DNA of 64,000 bases from Bacillus pseudomycoides (GCF_022811845.1 NZ_CP064266.1:186001-250000), one strand, 5' to 3'. Counted from the stretch's first letter, positions 1-9,349 are shown. Notes: generated by a model from the sequence alone, not told the origin. Numbers and translations: made by a program.

Positions 1-1260
1 CCCTTTCACGCTTTTTAACACTTGCTTTTCCTCGCTATATACGAGTCCATATCCCCTCATCATTATTTTAAGTGGACTAAGTGCCTCTAGCTTCTGAGCC
101 GCCCTCATAAATGCAAACTCTTTCGTTTGCATTAATGTTTGCATTTCACGCTGTATTTGTTTTTGCAGCGTCTCTATCCTTGTCTTCGTTTGTAAAATTT
201 TTTGAGATGGATGATGCTTCTCCAAATAAAATGAGAGCTGTTTCAACTGATTTACCTTTTTCTCTATATAGCGCTCTTTCGCTAACATAAGCTGTTCAAG
301 AGTACGATCTAACTGCTCTTCTTTTTGCTCATACACTTGCTTCGGATAACGAAACGCATAAGATTTTTGAAGTGTTTGCAATTGCTCTTGCTTTTTATGT
401 AACATCTCTCGCATTGCTCTTTGCATGCGAAGTGTTCTTTGCAACACCTTCTCTTGTAATTCAAGTATATTGGGTGCTGCAAGTTCTGCTGCTGCTGTTG
501 GAGTTGGTGCACGTAAATCTGCTACAAAATCTGCAATTGTAAAGTCTGTTTCATGTCCAACTGCTGAAATGATTGGAATTTCACTTGTGAAAATCGCCCG
601 TGCAACACTTTCTTCATTAAAAGCCCATAGTTCCTCAATTGAGCCACCACCGCGCCCAACAATTAATACGTCTATCTCATTCATCTCATTTGCCTTACGA
701 ATCGCTTGTACAATCGAGGGAGCCGCCGACTCCCCTTGTACAAGTACCGGAAATACAATAACATTTCCAATTGGATAACGGCGTTTAATCGTCGTTATAA
801 TATCTCGAATCGCAGCTCCTGTTGGAGATGTAATAACACCAATTGTTTTCGCATAGGCAGGAATTGGCTGTTTATAAACTTGAGAAAACAGCCCTTCCTC
901 TTCTAATCGAACTTTTAATTGTTCATAAGCTAAATGAAGATTTCCAATTCCATCAGGCTGCATATCTTGAATATAAATTTGATAGGAACCACTCGCCTCA
1001 TAGACAGAGATTTTCCCTTTTACAAGTACTTTCATTCCATTTTCTGGTTTGAATTTTATATTGCGATTATGTCCCGCAAACATAACCGCCGCTATCCTTG
1101 CATTTTCATCTTTCAATGTGAAATACATATGGCCACGGCTATGATATTTAAAGTTTGAAATTTCTCCTTTTAACCAAACAGACTGCAAATGCGGGTCATA
1201 CTCTATTTTTGTTTTTATATAGCGTGTTAATGCTGTAACGGTTAAATATTGCTTTTCCAT
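1..1260 (-). CDS. xseA: Exodeoxyribonuclease VII large subunit (partial, 3' end outside window)
   Basis: Large subunit of exonuclease VII, which with XseB degrades single-stranded DNA in the cytoplasm. From the start at 1260 the frame stays open for 420 codons to the window edge. Residues 1-100 form the OB-fold that binds DNA (VWLKGEISNF), followed by the catalytic domain with GVITSPTGAAIRD, VGRGGGSIEELWAFN and SAVGHETDFTIADFVADLRA, then a long charged helical region. Family members are about 450 residues, so only about 30 C-terminal residues are missing. A GAGGAGAGAG ribosome binding site precedes the ATG. folD lies 26 bases upstream on the same strand, the usual Bacillus order. Confidence 0.96.
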   Translation of the reverse strand, partial: MEKQYLTVTALTRYIKTKIEYDPHLQSVWLKGEISNFKYHSRGHMYFTLKDENARIAAVMFAGHNRNIKFKPENGMKVLVKGKISVYEASGSYQIYIQDMQPDGIGNLHLAYEQLKVRLEEEGLFSQVYKQPIPAYAKTIGVITSPTGAAIRDIITTIKRRYPIGNVIVFPVLVQGESAAPSIVQAIRKANEMNEIDVLIVGRGGGSIEELWAFNEESVARAIFTSEIPIISAVGHETDFTIADFVADLRAPTPTAAAELAAPNILELQEKVLQRTLRMQRAMREMLHKKQEQLQTLQKSYAFRYPKQVYEQKEEQLDRTLEQLMLAKERYIEKKVNQLKQLSFYLEKHHPSQKILQTKTRIETLQKQIQREMQTLMQTKEFAFMRAAQKLEALSPLKIMMRGYGLVYSEEKQVLKSVKG

Positions 1261-1286
1261 CTCTCTCTCCTCATAGCCGATTCAAA

Positions 1287-2147
1287 TTATTTACAAACAA
1301 CACCTGCTCGTTTTGCAGATTCAACTGTATTATGAAGGAGCATTGTAATTGTCATTGGACCGACTCCTTTTGGTACTGGTGTAATATATCCTGCAATATC
1401 CAGTACATTATCAAAGTCAACATCACCGCATAGTTTTCCTGTTTCTAAACGATTGACACCAACATCAATTACAACTGCACCTTCTTTTATATAGTCAGCT
1501 GTTACCATTTTCGGTCTTCCAACAGCTACAATTAAAATATCAGCTAACTTTGATAATTCTTTTATATTTTTCGTTTTGGAGTGGCAGTATGTTACAGTCG
1601 CATTTTCATTTAAAAATAGCTGTCCCACTGGTTTTCCAACAATATTACTTCTTCCAATTACAACAACATGTTTTCCTGAAATATCAAGATTTGTTTCTTT
1701 TACTAATTCCACAATGCCATGCGGTGTACATGGAAGAAATGTATCTTGTCCAGTCATCATACGGCCAACGCTGATTGGATGGAACCCATCTACATCCTTT
1801 TCAGGTGAAATTCTTTCAATGATAGCTTTCTCTTCAATATGTTTCGGTAAAGGTAATTGCACCAATATCCCATTAATACGGTCATCCTCATTTAAGCGAT
1901 CAATTTCAGCTAACAAACGCTCTTCTGTAATTGTATCTGGAAGCTCAATTAACTCTGAATAAATTCCAACTTGTTCACAGCCCTTTTCTTTTCCTTTTAC
2001 ATAAGAACGAGATGCTGGGTCTTCTCCAACTAAAATAACGGCTAATCCTGGTACAATCCCTTGCTCTTTCAACTTCACAACTTCTTCTTTTAATTGTGCT
2101 CGTTTTTTCTCCGCAACTTCATTTCCTTTGATGATTACTGCTACCAT
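1287..2147 (-). CDS. folD: Bifunctional methylenetetrahydrofolate dehydrogenase / cyclohydrolase FolD
   Basis: Cytoplasmic enzyme of one-carbon metabolism that oxidises 5,10-methylene-THF to methenyl-THF with NADP and hydrolyses it to 10-formyl-THF. At 286 residues it has normal family length. The catalytic region holds YVKGKEKGCEQVGI, with the lysine-containing YxxxK motif, and the nucleotide-binding half has VVIGRSNIVGKPVGQLF and the C-terminal PVPKGVGPMTITMLL. Gene order nusB-folD-xseA matches B. subtilis. It supplies formyl-THF for purines and connects functionally with the folate-using gcv and metH genes elsewhere in the window. Confidence 0.97.
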   Translation of the reverse strand: MVAVIIKGNEVAEKKRAQLKEEVVKLKEQGIVPGLAVILVGEDPASRSYVKGKEKGCEQVGIYSELIELPDTITEERLLAEIDRLNEDDRINGILVQLPLPKHIEEKAIIERISPEKDVDGFHPISVGRMMTGQDTFLPCTPHGIVELVKETNLDISGKHVVVIGRSNIVGKPVGQLFLNENATVTYCHSKTKNIKELSKLADILIVAVGRPKMVTADYIKEGAVVIDVGVNRLETGKLCGDVDFDNVLDIAGYITPVPKGVGPMTITMLLHNTVESAKRAGVVCK

Positions 2148-2170
2148 TTTAAGATTCCCCCTTAAAGAAA

Positions 2171-2563
2171 TTACAGTGTGTCTTTTATATTAGATAAAAC
2201 GCCGTTTATAAAACGACGAGATTCCTCATCCCCAAATGTTTTTGCAATTTCAATCGCTTCGTTAATTGTTACATTGTGTGGAATTTCTTTCATGTACTTC
2301 ATTTCATACACCGCTAGACGTAAAATACTGCGATCCACAATACTAATACGTTCTAATTTCCACTTCTTTAAATTTTGACGAATTGCTTCATCAATTGCTT
2401 CTTTATGTTCTACAAAACCAACAACAAGTGACTCTAAAAACTCATTTGTTTCTTCGCCTTCTTCTAGCGTATTTTCCACCGCTACTTTCGGCTCTAATTC
2501 TCCAGTAATATCCATTTGATATAATGCTTGCATGGCTCTTTCTCTAGCCGTCCTACGTTTCAT
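2171..2563 (-). CDS. nusB: Transcription antitermination factor NusB
   Basis: NusB binds boxA RNA with S10 and promotes antitermination of rRNA operons. The 130-residue all-helical protein shows the typical start (RRTARERAMQALYQMDITGE) and the end with PHNVTINEAIEIAKTFGDEESRRFINGVLSNI. It lies 23 bases upstream of folD and is probably cotranscribed with it. Confidence 0.96.
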   Translation of the reverse strand: MKRRTARERAMQALYQMDITGELEPKVAVENTLEEGEETNEFLESLVVGFVEHKEAIDEAIRQNLKKWKLERISIVDRSILRLAVYEMKYMKEIPHNVTINEAIEIAKTFGDEESRRFINGVLSNIKDTL

Positions 2564-2910
2564 GGTAACTCTCCTTTATACTTCAAGTCTTTCCTTATGT
2601 TTTGTTATATTATTATAATTTATAAGCCGTCAATTTACTTACTCTTACAGTTTTCATTGATTTTTCAACCTTATAATACAATGATAATAACACAATTTAT
2701 CGTTTCATACACGAGTTACAAGGCTGAAAAATAATAAAAAGATTAACTTCAAGTTCCATATCCTATCACAATGTACGTTTTTTGGAAAAACGTATCATTC
2801 CCTTTTTAAATTTTTTATTTTTGGAAATAGTATAATAATTTAGAAGTTTTTGTGCACGAAGAGATGAAACGATAAAAAAGGTGCCTATTTGACAAGGCAC
2901 CTTCTCATTC
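2564..2910. other. Intergenic region between nusB and the asp23 gene
   Basis: This 347-base AT-rich stretch has no convincing gene. It contains the nusB leader, a perfect 9-bp inverted repeat with a 3-base loop (TACGTTTTT at 2774-2782 and AAAAACGTA at 2786-2794) of unknown role, and the terminator of the asp23 gene at its low-coordinate-adjacent end. One 68-codon open frame here has no good ribosome binding site or protein-like composition. Confidence 0.6.
2873..2903 (-). terminator. Intrinsic terminator of the accBC-asp23 transcript
   Basis: AAGGTGCCT (2878-2886) pairs with AGGCACCTT (2895-2903); read on the minus strand the hairpin is followed by a run of T. It lies just past the stop codon of the Asp23-family gene. 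Confidence 0.88.
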
Positions 2911-3303
2911 TTACACTGGTTCGATTTCTGTTTTTTGCGTTTCGAATGTTACGCCAACGATGTGAACATTCACTTCTTTCGGCTCAAGACCCGTCATTGT
3001 AAAGAGTGCTTGGCGAATATTATCTTGAATTTTTTGTGCAACAACTGGGATAGCTACACCAAAATACATGACAACATAAACATCAACAATAATATCGTCA
3101 TTTGCTAATTCAACCTTCACGCCTTTACCGTGATTTTTCTTTCCTAACTTCTCAACAACATCTGTAGCAAAGTTACCACGCATTGCTGCTACACCATCTA
3201 CTTCAACAGCAGCGATGCCTGCAATTACCTCAATTACTTCTGGTGCAATTTCTACTTTTCCAAGGGTTGTATCTTGACCCATATCTAACATATGTTCAGC
3301 CAT
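2911..3303 (-). CDS. yqhY: Asp23/Gls24 family envelope stress response protein (YqhY-like)
   Basis: Member of the Asp23/Gls24 (DUF322) family, cytoplasmic proteins often linked to the membrane or to acetyl-CoA carboxylase genes. In B. subtilis the equivalent yqhY follows accBC and is linked to lipid or acetyl-CoA carboxylase homeostasis. The 130-residue product carries the conserved LGKVEIAPEVIEVIAGIAA near its start and a VKVELANDDIIVDVYVV strand in the middle. I place the start at 3303 because AAAGGAGG sits just before it; an upstream in-frame ATG would have no ribosome binding site. It lies 23 bases downstream of accC in the same transcript. Confidence 0.92.
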   Translation of the reverse strand: MAEHMLDMGQDTTLGKVEIAPEVIEVIAGIAAVEVDGVAAMRGNFATDVVEKLGKKNHGKGVKVELANDDIIVDVYVVMYFGVAIPVVAQKIQDNIRQALFTMTGLEPKEVNVHIVGVTFETQKTEIEPV

Positions 3304-3326
3304 GAAAAAAACCTCCTTTAAATGTA

Positions 3327-4679
3327 TCACTGCGTCACAAGTTCATGCTCTTCCAAAAATTTCGTATTAAATTCCCCTTTTATAAAATCAGGATGATCTA
3401 GCAATTGTAAATGGAACGGGATTGTCGTATGTACGCCTTCAATGACAAATTCACTAAGCGCTCGCTTCATTTTTGCAATTGCTTCTTCACGTGTTTTCCC
3501 ATGAACAATTAATTTTGCAATCATTGAATCATAAAAAGGTGGAATTGAATATCCAGGATAAACAGCTGAATCGACGCGAATACCAAATCCTCCTGGTGGT
3601 AAATACATTTCTACCTTACCTGGAGACGGCATAAAGTTTTTGGCAGGGTTTTCCGCATTAATTCGACATTCCATTGCCCAACCGTTAAATTGTACTTCTT
3701 CTTGCTGTAACGATAGCGTTTCTCCAGAAGCAACACGAATCTGTTCTTTAATTAAATCCACCCCTGTTACTAGCTCTGTAACCGGATGCTCTACTTGAAT
3801 TCGCGTGTTCATTTCCATAAAGTAAAAACTTTTCGTTTTATATTCATAAATAAACTCAACCGTACCAGCACCTGTATAATCAACTGCTACCGCTGCTTTT
3901 ACTGCCGCTTCACCCATTTGTTTACGAACACTCGTATCAAGTGCAGGCGAAGGACTTTCTTCTAATAATTTTTGCAAACGGCGCTGAATTGTACAATCGC
4001 GCTCTCCTAAATGAATCGCATTGCCATGTGTATCTGCCATTATTTGAATCTCAACATGGCGGAAATCTTCAACGTACTTTTCTAAGTATACACCAGGGTT
4101 TCCAAAAGCGGTACTAGCTTCTTGCTGCGTAATTTGAATTCCTTTTACAAGCGCCTCTTCATCACGAGCAACACGAATCCCTTTTCCTCCGCCACCCGCA
4201 GTTGCTTTAATAATGACCGGATATCCAATTTGATTCGCAAGTTCTATCGCTTCTTCTGTGTTTTTTATAATTCCTTGTGAACCTGGTACAATCGGAACCC
4301 CTGCTTCCTTCATTGTATCACGAGCAACATCTTTTGTACCCATTTTTGAAATTGCTTCAGGGCTAGGGCCAATGAAAATCAAATTACACTCACGGCATAG
4401 TTCTGCAAAATCTGCATTTTCTGCTAAAAATCCATAACCAGGATGAATTGCATCACAGCCTGTTAATTTTGCAACGCTTATAATATTTGTCAAATTTAAA
4501 TAACTTTCTTTCGACACTGTCGGTCCAACGCAATACGCTTCATCTGCGATTTGCACATGAAGTGATTCTTTATCCGCTTCTGAATAAACAGCTACTGTTT
4601 CAATATTCATCTCTTTACAAGCACGAATAATTCGTACAGCAATTTCCCCACGATTGGCTATTAATACTTTTTTTATCAT
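3327..4679 (-). CDS. accC: Acetyl-CoA carboxylase, biotin carboxylase subunit
   Basis: ATP-dependent biotin carboxylase that carboxylates biotin on AccB, the first step of malonyl-CoA synthesis for fatty acids. The 450-residue protein has the N-terminal KVLIANRGEIAVRIIRACKE, the glycine-rich ATP-binding loop KATAGGGGKGIRVA, ERDCTIQRRLQKLLEE, and the catalytic MEMNTRIQVEHPVTELVTG. The ATG at 4679 is chosen over the adjacent in-frame GTG by spacing from AAGGGAG. It directly follows accB, with a 16-base gap. The carboxyltransferase subunits AccA and AccD are not in the window. Confidence 0.97.
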   Translation of the reverse strand: MIKKVLIANRGEIAVRIIRACKEMNIETVAVYSEADKESLHVQIADEAYCVGPTVSKESYLNLTNIISVAKLTGCDAIHPGYGFLAENADFAELCRECNLIFIGPSPEAISKMGTKDVARDTMKEAGVPIVPGSQGIIKNTEEAIELANQIGYPVIIKATAGGGGKGIRVARDEEALVKGIQITQQEASTAFGNPGVYLEKYVEDFRHVEIQIMADTHGNAIHLGERDCTIQRRLQKLLEESPSPALDTSVRKQMGEAAVKAAVAVDYTGAGTVEFIYEYKTKSFYFMEMNTRIQVEHPVTELVTGVDLIKEQIRVASGETLSLQQEEVQFNGWAMECRINAENPAKNFMPSPGKVEMYLPPGGFGIRVDSAVYPGYSIPPFYDSMIAKLIVHGKTREEAIAKMKRALSEFVIEGVHTTIPFHLQLLDHPDFIKGEFNTKFLEEHELVTQ

Positions 4680-4695
4680 CACAAAGACTCCCTTA

Positions 4696-5184
4696 TTACG
4701 CTTTTACAAGAAATAGCGGTTGTCCATATTCAACAAGTTGTCCGTTGTTAACGAGAATTTCAACAATCTCTCCATTTACTTCTGCTTCAATTTCGTTAAA
4801 GAGCTTCATTGCTTCAACAATACAAACGACTGTACCTTCTGAAACACGATCACCAACACTTACATATGCAGGTGTATCAGGCGAAGAAGAGGCATAGAAT
4901 GTTCCCACCATGGGCGATGTGATTTTATGTAAATTCTCATCTTGAACAATTTTCTTTTCTTCCTGCTTCGGTGCTTCTACCTGCGCAGCTGCTACTGCTG
5001 TTTCCGTTTCTACCATTTGCGTTTGTAATACTTGCTTCGCTACTGGAGCTGTCTGCACTGAAACAACTTCATTACCACGCTTTTTCATTTTGATTGTTGT
5101 ACCATCTTTTTTGTATTCAAATTCATCAATATTAGAGCTATCAATTAACTTAATTAATTCACGAACTTCTTGAATTTTAAACAT
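4696..5184 (-). CDS. accB: Acetyl-CoA carboxylase biotin carboxyl carrier protein
   Basis: Carries the biotin that shuttles CO2 between AccC and the carboxyltransferase. The 162-residue protein has an N-terminal helical part, a linker rich in Ala, Gln, Glu and Val (about residues 45-85), and a C-terminal biotinyl domain with KITSPMVGTFY and the biotin lysine in IVEAMKLFNEIEAEV. The start at 5184 (MFKIQEVRELIK) follows GGGAGTGG; an upstream in-frame ATG is less likely. It is the first gene of accB-accC-asp23. Confidence 0.97.
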   Translation of the reverse strand: MFKIQEVRELIKLIDSSNIDEFEYKKDGTTIKMKKRGNEVVSVQTAPVAKQVLQTQMVETETAVAAAQVEAPKQEEKKIVQDENLHKITSPMVGTFYASSSPDTPAYVSVGDRVSEGTVVCIVEAMKLFNEIEAEVNGEIVEILVNNGQLVEYGQPLFLVKA

Positions 5185-5844
5185 GTAAAATCCACTCCCA
5201 TACACTTGTTTGTCTCGCTCTTACAGATACTGAACATATAAAAACGAACGATGTTGTCTGTAAAGATACGATTCATTCTACTAGAAAAATCATTCCTATA
5301 ACATTTTCTAATAGAAACTTTTGCTACTCTCATCTTACGATAAATATTTTCAACATTCCAATTTATATTTCTTTACGATAAATCGAAATTCCTGTAAAAA
5401 TATTATTTCACTAAAAAATTATCACCTAGTAATAATACCAAGTTTCACTCAAAATTGGCAAGACCACTTCACAAAAAACATATTTTTTCTTTTTGTAACT
5501 ACGAAATAGATACCCTCAAATTACTGTTCTTTATAAATCCATTTTGATTTTCCAGCATTATAAATCACTGCTACAAAGAATAAAAGGGGATCCTCTCACT
5601 ATCTCTCTTTGTGTTAAACTTGCCTGAAGCAAAAAGAGATTCTGACTACTTCTATGCATGGTGTACCCTTTCTACCATCTAAAAAGAAAGGATTTGTTTC
5701 CTCTTTTCAATTTATATGTATATCCCTCCATGTATGAAAACATATTTTACTAAATATTATTTTTTTATTTACAATCCGTTCATCCGTCCTTCACATACGA
5801 ATAGTATGTTCAAAGTAAAATATCTTATAGTGAGGTGCAGAAAT
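5185..5844. other. Long intergenic region upstream of accB
   Basis: About 660 AT-rich bases between divergently oriented accB and a small membrane protein gene. No convincing coding frame is present. It holds an imperfect hairpin, ATCTCTCTTTG (5601-5611) with CAAAAAGAGAT (5630-5640), which lacks a T-run and so is not clearly a terminator. The accBC promoter must lie here but I could not fix its boxes. Confidence 0.5.
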
Positions 5845-6042
5845 ATGATATGGCTTATCTTGTTCGTACCAGCTGTATTGATCTGGCTCATCATTGTCTT
5901 CACTCATATAAAGTATGGAAAAGGCAATCACCATTACCACGAACCTTTAATTTTCCACTCTCAGCGCATGTCTCCTTTCCCTATAAAAAACATTGCAACC
6001 ACTTCAAAAGATGAAATAGAAAAGAGCTACCGAAAACGATAG
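5845..6042 (+). CDS. Small single-pass membrane protein, unknown function
   Basis: A 65-residue product starting MIWLILFVPAVLIWLIIVF, a single strong membrane helix, followed by a basic, histidine-containing tail ending in KSYRKR. The start is chosen for the GAGGTG seven bases upstream; the open frame extends further 5' but that part has no ribosome binding site. The stop codon lies inside the stem of its own terminator. I do not recognise the family. It sits alone between accB and the spoIIIA operon, facing away from accB and convergent with spoIIIA. Confidence 0.65.
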   Translation: MIWLILFVPAVLIWLIIVFTHIKYGKGNHHYHEPLIFHSQRMSPFPIKNIATTSKDEIEKSYRKR

Positions 6043-6051
6043 CTCTTTTCT
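6020..6051 (+). terminator. Intrinsic terminator overlapping a stop codon
   Basis: AAAGAGCTA (6021-6029) pairs with TAGCTCTTT (6040-6048), followed by T-rich sequence. The right arm contains the TAG stop of the 5845 gene. Confidence 0.85.
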
Positions 6052-6120
6052 ATTTCCCTCACTGTTCGCGAGTAGTAATCTACCCCGCTTATCATATTCA
6101 AGTAACTGGTAGATATATAT

Positions 6121-6222
6121 TTATCCCGCTATTTGCAGACAGTAAGACCCATCCTCAAAATTCAGAGAAAAACAAGGAAGGTAGATGGGGGATGAAGATC
6201 CCCCGTTGATTAAAGTTTCACT
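6121..6222 (-). repeat. bcr1-like dispersed repeat, short copy
   Basis: Read on the minus strand this begins AGTGAAACTTTAATCA, has a GGGGGAT...ATCCCCC hairpin, then TTTTGAGGATGGGTCTTACTG and ends GCGGGATAA. The same succession of motifs occurs in 51316-51468 on the plus strand, so the two are copies of one dispersed repeat; this copy lacks part of the middle. The layout resembles the bcr repeats of the B. cereus group, from memory. It starts directly at the stop codon of spoIIIAH, and its hairpin may also terminate the spoIIIA operon. Confidence 0.7.
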
Positions 6223-6864
6223 TTATTTTACTGGATCAAACTTGACGCCTACATCCTTGGATCCTGCTTCAGCACGAACAAGTTGGATAATTTTATTCGC
6301 CTCTTTTTGAGAATGCTTCGTAGCTTTTACTGTAACTTTAATATCCGCTCCATCTGCCCTTACAAGCGCATCTTTGTAGCCACCTTGTGATTTGATTACG
6401 GTTTCAAGCAGCTCTTCCTTTGTTTCCAACTTATCAATTGCGTTTAATTGATCTTTCGCTTTACTTATTTCTTCAGTAGAAGATTTTGTTGATTTCATAA
6501 CCTCTTGTAATTTTTCTTTCTCTGCACTGCGTTGGTCTTCCATTTTTAAACGAAGTGCTGTAAAGTTCTCATCACTTGATTGAACAGTTACATTGCCTTC
6601 TTTTTTACCTGTTTCTTTTTTACTATCATCTTTTTTCTCTGCTTCTTTACTCGTTGTTTCTTTTGAAGTAGCTTCCTTATTTGATGTTTCCTTTGTTGTT
6701 TCTTTCGTCACTTCTTTTTCAAAACCTTGCTTTTCTTGTCCTACCTTTTCACCTGCTGTCGGTGTTGCAGTATTCATTTTATCAGGTGTTGTGACATAAT
6801 ATACGGATAACACAACTACTAAACTTAGCATTGTTAATAACCAAACTGTTTGTTTTTTTAACAC
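6223..6864 (-). CDS. spoIIIAH: Stage III sporulation protein AH
   Basis: Mother-cell membrane protein whose extracellular domain binds forespore SpoIIQ, forming the channel (feeding tube) across the two membranes. The 213-residue protein has one N-terminal membrane helix (WLLTMLSLVVVLSVYYV), a long Lys/Glu/Thr-rich linker at residues 35-95 with repeated KETT/KEAT units, and a C-terminal YscJ/FliF-like ring domain ending GSKDVGVKFDPVK. The start is a GTG behind GGGAGGAAC. Last gene of the operon; a bcr1-like repeat begins at its stop codon. Confidence 0.95.
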   Translation of the reverse strand: MLKKQTVWLLTMLSLVVVLSVYYVTTPDKMNTATPTAGEKVGQEKQGFEKEVTKETTKETSNKEATSKETTSKEAEKKDDSKKETGKKEGNVTVQSSDENFTALRLKMEDQRSAEKEKLQEVMKSTKSSTEEISKAKDQLNAIDKLETKEELLETVIKSQGGYKDALVRADGADIKVTVKATKHSQKEANKIIQLVRAEAGSKDVGVKFDPVK

Positions 6865-6876
6865 TTTAGTTCCTCC

Positions 6877-7542
6877 CTAACCCTTTTTTGGTAGTACTGC
6901 TACGCGGTGAGATGGTACATCAAGCATACGCGTCACCGCTTCTTTCACCATTGCTTTTATTTGTATATTATCCACTCCTTTTGCTACGACAAGGACGCCT
7001 CGCACTTTCGGTTTCTCTGTTCGCAGTACAATCGGAGTTTCTTTATCACCTTCGCGTATAATCACTGTTTTTTCATCAGTTGATTCATCTTCAACTTGCC
7101 TTTTGCCTCCTGTTTTATCTGTTTCACCTGTTGTTTGTGATCGTTTTACAATATTTTTTTCAAGTATTTTTTCTTCAGATGAATCCAGATTCACTTCAAT
7201 AGACACATCTTTGACCCCAGTTATATCTTCTAATGCTGCTTTCAATTCTTGTTCATACGCTTTTTCGTATTTTTCTACAGCTGACATATTATCACTATTT
7301 TTTTGACCAAAGGTCGGCACATCTTTTCCTGCATCTTGACTTGTCTTTTCTTTAAACACAGGCACTTCTTCTTTTTTCGCTTGAAAGAAATTACTAGAAA
7401 ACATAAGTAACATTCCAAGTATGAGTAGGACAAGCAAAAACTTCGGTGTTACCTTTTTCCCCTTCTCTTTATCGTCTTTTTCGTCCCCTTTCAATAAGTT
7501 ACGAAAAAATGAGAATCTCGAATTTTTATCTTTATTGTCCAT
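6877..7542 (-). CDS. spoIIIAG: Stage III sporulation protein AG
   Basis: Component of the SpoIIIA-SpoIIQ channel complex, forming a large ring in the intermembrane space. The 221-residue protein has a charged cytoplasmic N-terminus, one membrane helix (KFLLVLLILGMLLMFSSNFF), a linker, and a C-terminal ring-building domain with VRGVLVVAKGVDNIQIKAMV and VPSHRVAVLPKKG. It overlaps the end of spoIIIAF by 11 bases and is followed by spoIIIAH after 12 bases. Confidence 0.95.
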   Translation of the reverse strand: MDNKDKNSRFSFFRNLLKGDEKDDKEKGKKVTPKFLLVLLILGMLLMFSSNFFQAKKEEVPVFKEKTSQDAGKDVPTFGQKNSDNMSAVEKYEKAYEQELKAALEDITGVKDVSIEVNLDSSEEKILEKNIVKRSQTTGETDKTGGKRQVEDESTDEKTVIIREGDKETPIVLRTEKPKVRGVLVVAKGVDNIQIKAMVKEAVTRMLDVPSHRVAVLPKKG

Positions 7543-8164
7543 TTACTCTACCTGTCCCCCCTTCCATTTGAACTTGGATTTGTTTATCCTCTAGCTGCCA
7601 CCTGCTTGAAAAGAACTCTTTCATTTCTACATTTGTTTCTTGTGAAGTTTGTCTTGGTTCTTGCGAATCAATTTCAATTGGTTTTACCGTTTCAATTGCA
7701 GCGTTTTTCTTCGGCTCAGTTTCTTTTAATGTCACAATAACAGATTGAATATCTTTTGCCGTTTTTACTTCTTCCTTAGTTTCTGCGGCAATTACCTTTA
7801 TTTCAGACACTGTCACGCCATACGTTTTCTCAAACTCTTTTCCAACTTCTTTTTTCATTTTGACAGCCATCTCTTCTAAACTATATGCACGTGTTAGGGC
7901 TTGTATTTCTTTTTTCTTCTCATCAATTGAATTTTTTATTGATCCATCCGCTACGTATTTTTCTTGATTAAAATTTGCAATTACTTCATTTACATCTGTT
8001 TGTAACAACTTAAATAGCGGCGTCAAGATTAACACGACTAACAATAAGCTCACGACAAATTTGACATACTTTTGTAAATTTGAGTTGGGAAGGATAAGAT
8101 GCAGCATCGTCGCTAAGAGCAAAAATACGATAATATTTCGAATCCACTCTGTAACAAATTGCAT
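7532..8164 (-). CDS. spoIIIAF: Stage III sporulation protein AF
   Basis: Mother-cell membrane component of the SpoIIIA complex. Two hydrophobic helices occupy residues 1-60 (IRNIIVFLLLATMLHLILP and FVVSLLLVVLILTPLFKLL), followed by a soluble domain. The 210-residue start at 8164 follows AGGAGG at normal spacing; an in-frame GTG three codons earlier touches the ribosome binding site. It sits 12 bases after spoIIIAE and overlaps spoIIIAG. Confidence 0.94.
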   Translation of the reverse strand: MQFVTEWIRNIIVFLLLATMLHLILPNSNLQKYVKFVVSLLLVVLILTPLFKLLQTDVNEVIANFNQEKYVADGSIKNSIDEKKKEIQALTRAYSLEEMAVKMKKEVGKEFEKTYGVTVSEIKVIAAETKEEVKTAKDIQSVIVTLKETEPKKNAAIETVKPIEIDSQEPRQTSQETNVEMKEFFSSRWQLEDKQIQVQMEGGTGRVNGQ

Positions 8165-8176
8165 ACTCGTCACCTC

Positions 8177-9349
8177 CTATCGCATCATGAGGGTAATGTT
8201 CCCTGCGGCAATAATAATGGTAATGCTTAAAAAGAACATAAAGGATACGATAGCTAAACAGGCAAATACATAAATGATACTTCGTCCTATAATGTCTAAA
8301 CATTTAATAATAGCGCCTCCGCCAACTGGCTGTAGTACTGCTGCTGCGAATTTATAAATAAACGCGATACAAAAAATTTGAATCGCTGGAAAAGCAACAA
8401 TTAAACATAAAATAACAAGCCCGATAATCCCGACCGTATTCTTTAGCAACCCAGAAGCACTAATCACAGTATCTGCCGCTTCTGTAAACATCCGCCCTAC
8501 TACAGGAATAAAATTTCCTGTTACAAACTTCGCTGTTTTAACAGCTATACCATCAGCAACTGCTGTTGCTGTCCCTTGTACGGATAGTACGCCAAGAAAA
8601 ATTGTTAGAAAGATACCAATGATCCCAACACTTACATTTTGCAGGAGCTTGGACAATTTCGTAACTTTGTATTGATCGCTCATTGTACTTACAATGCTTA
8701 AAATGGTCGCCAGTAATAAGAGTGGAAGTACAATATAGTTCATGAGCAGCCCGCTTGTATTCATTAAAAAAATGATAACCGGATGGAAGAATGATACCGA
8801 TACGACTCCCCCCCCTGTTGCTATGAGTGCTAGAAGAATCGGAAGTAGCGCTAATATGAAATCTACCATCGTTTGAATCGTTTCTCGTGCATACGTCATT
8901 ACGACATAAAAACTATTTAGAGCAAAAATAATTAGCACCATGTATACAACCGCATCTGCAATTTTACTAACGCTACTCTTTGAAAAAGCTGATTGTAAGG
9001 ACTGTAATAGCGCACTAAAAATCGTGAGCATAATGAGCGTTCCGAGTAACTTTCCATTTGCAACAAGCTCATGAAATAAATATTTTAATAATCCCATCAT
9101 CCATTCTTTTATGGAAAATTCCTTTTCACCCTTTACAAATTCCATAAAACTTCCCTTTTGACTCTCTGGTAAATAGCCTCCATATTTTGTGACAAGCCCG
9201 TCCCAAAACTGCTTCACATCTTCAATTCCTAGTTTATCCAATTGCTGATCCACGACGTTTTCTTCTACAGGAGAAGCTTGTACAACAATTGGTAAAGAAA
9301 AGAAAAGGAAGCAAGCAAACAGCAGCTTAGTTCCAAACCTTCGCAACAT
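8177..9349 (-). CDS. spoIIIAE: Stage III sporulation protein AE
   Basis: Polytopic membrane protein needed for the SpoIIIA channel. The 390-residue product starts with a signal peptide (LLFACFLFFSLPIVVQA), has an extracytoplasmic segment, then several membrane helices and the conserved run HPVIIFLMNTSGLLMNYIVLP. AAGGAGGAG directly before the ATG at 9349 fixes the start; the open frame continues upstream into spoIIIAD. Confidence 0.95.
   Translation of the reverse strand: MLRRFGTKLLFACFLFFSLPIVVQASPVEENVVDQQLDKLGIEDVKQFWDGLVTKYGGYLPESQKGSFMEFVKGEKEFSIKEWMMGLLKYLFHELVANGKLLGTLIMLTIFSALLQSLQSAFSKSSVSKIADAVVYMVLIIFALNSFYVVMTYARETIQTMVDFILALLPILLALIATGGGVVSVSFFHPVIIFLMNTSGLLMNYIVLPLLLLATILSIVSTMSDQYKVTKLSKLLQNVSVGIIGIFLTIFLGVLSVQGTATAVADGIAVKTAKFVTGNFIPVVGRMFTEAADTVISASGLLKNTVGIIGLVILCLIVAFPAIQIFCIAFIYKFAAAVLQPVGGGAIIKCLDIIGRSIIYVFACLAIVSFMFFLSITIIIAAGNITLMMR

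Noticed and set aside
5601..5640. Hairpin upstream of accB as a terminator or riboswitch
   Set aside because: No T-run on either strand and no known riboswitch consensus recognised.
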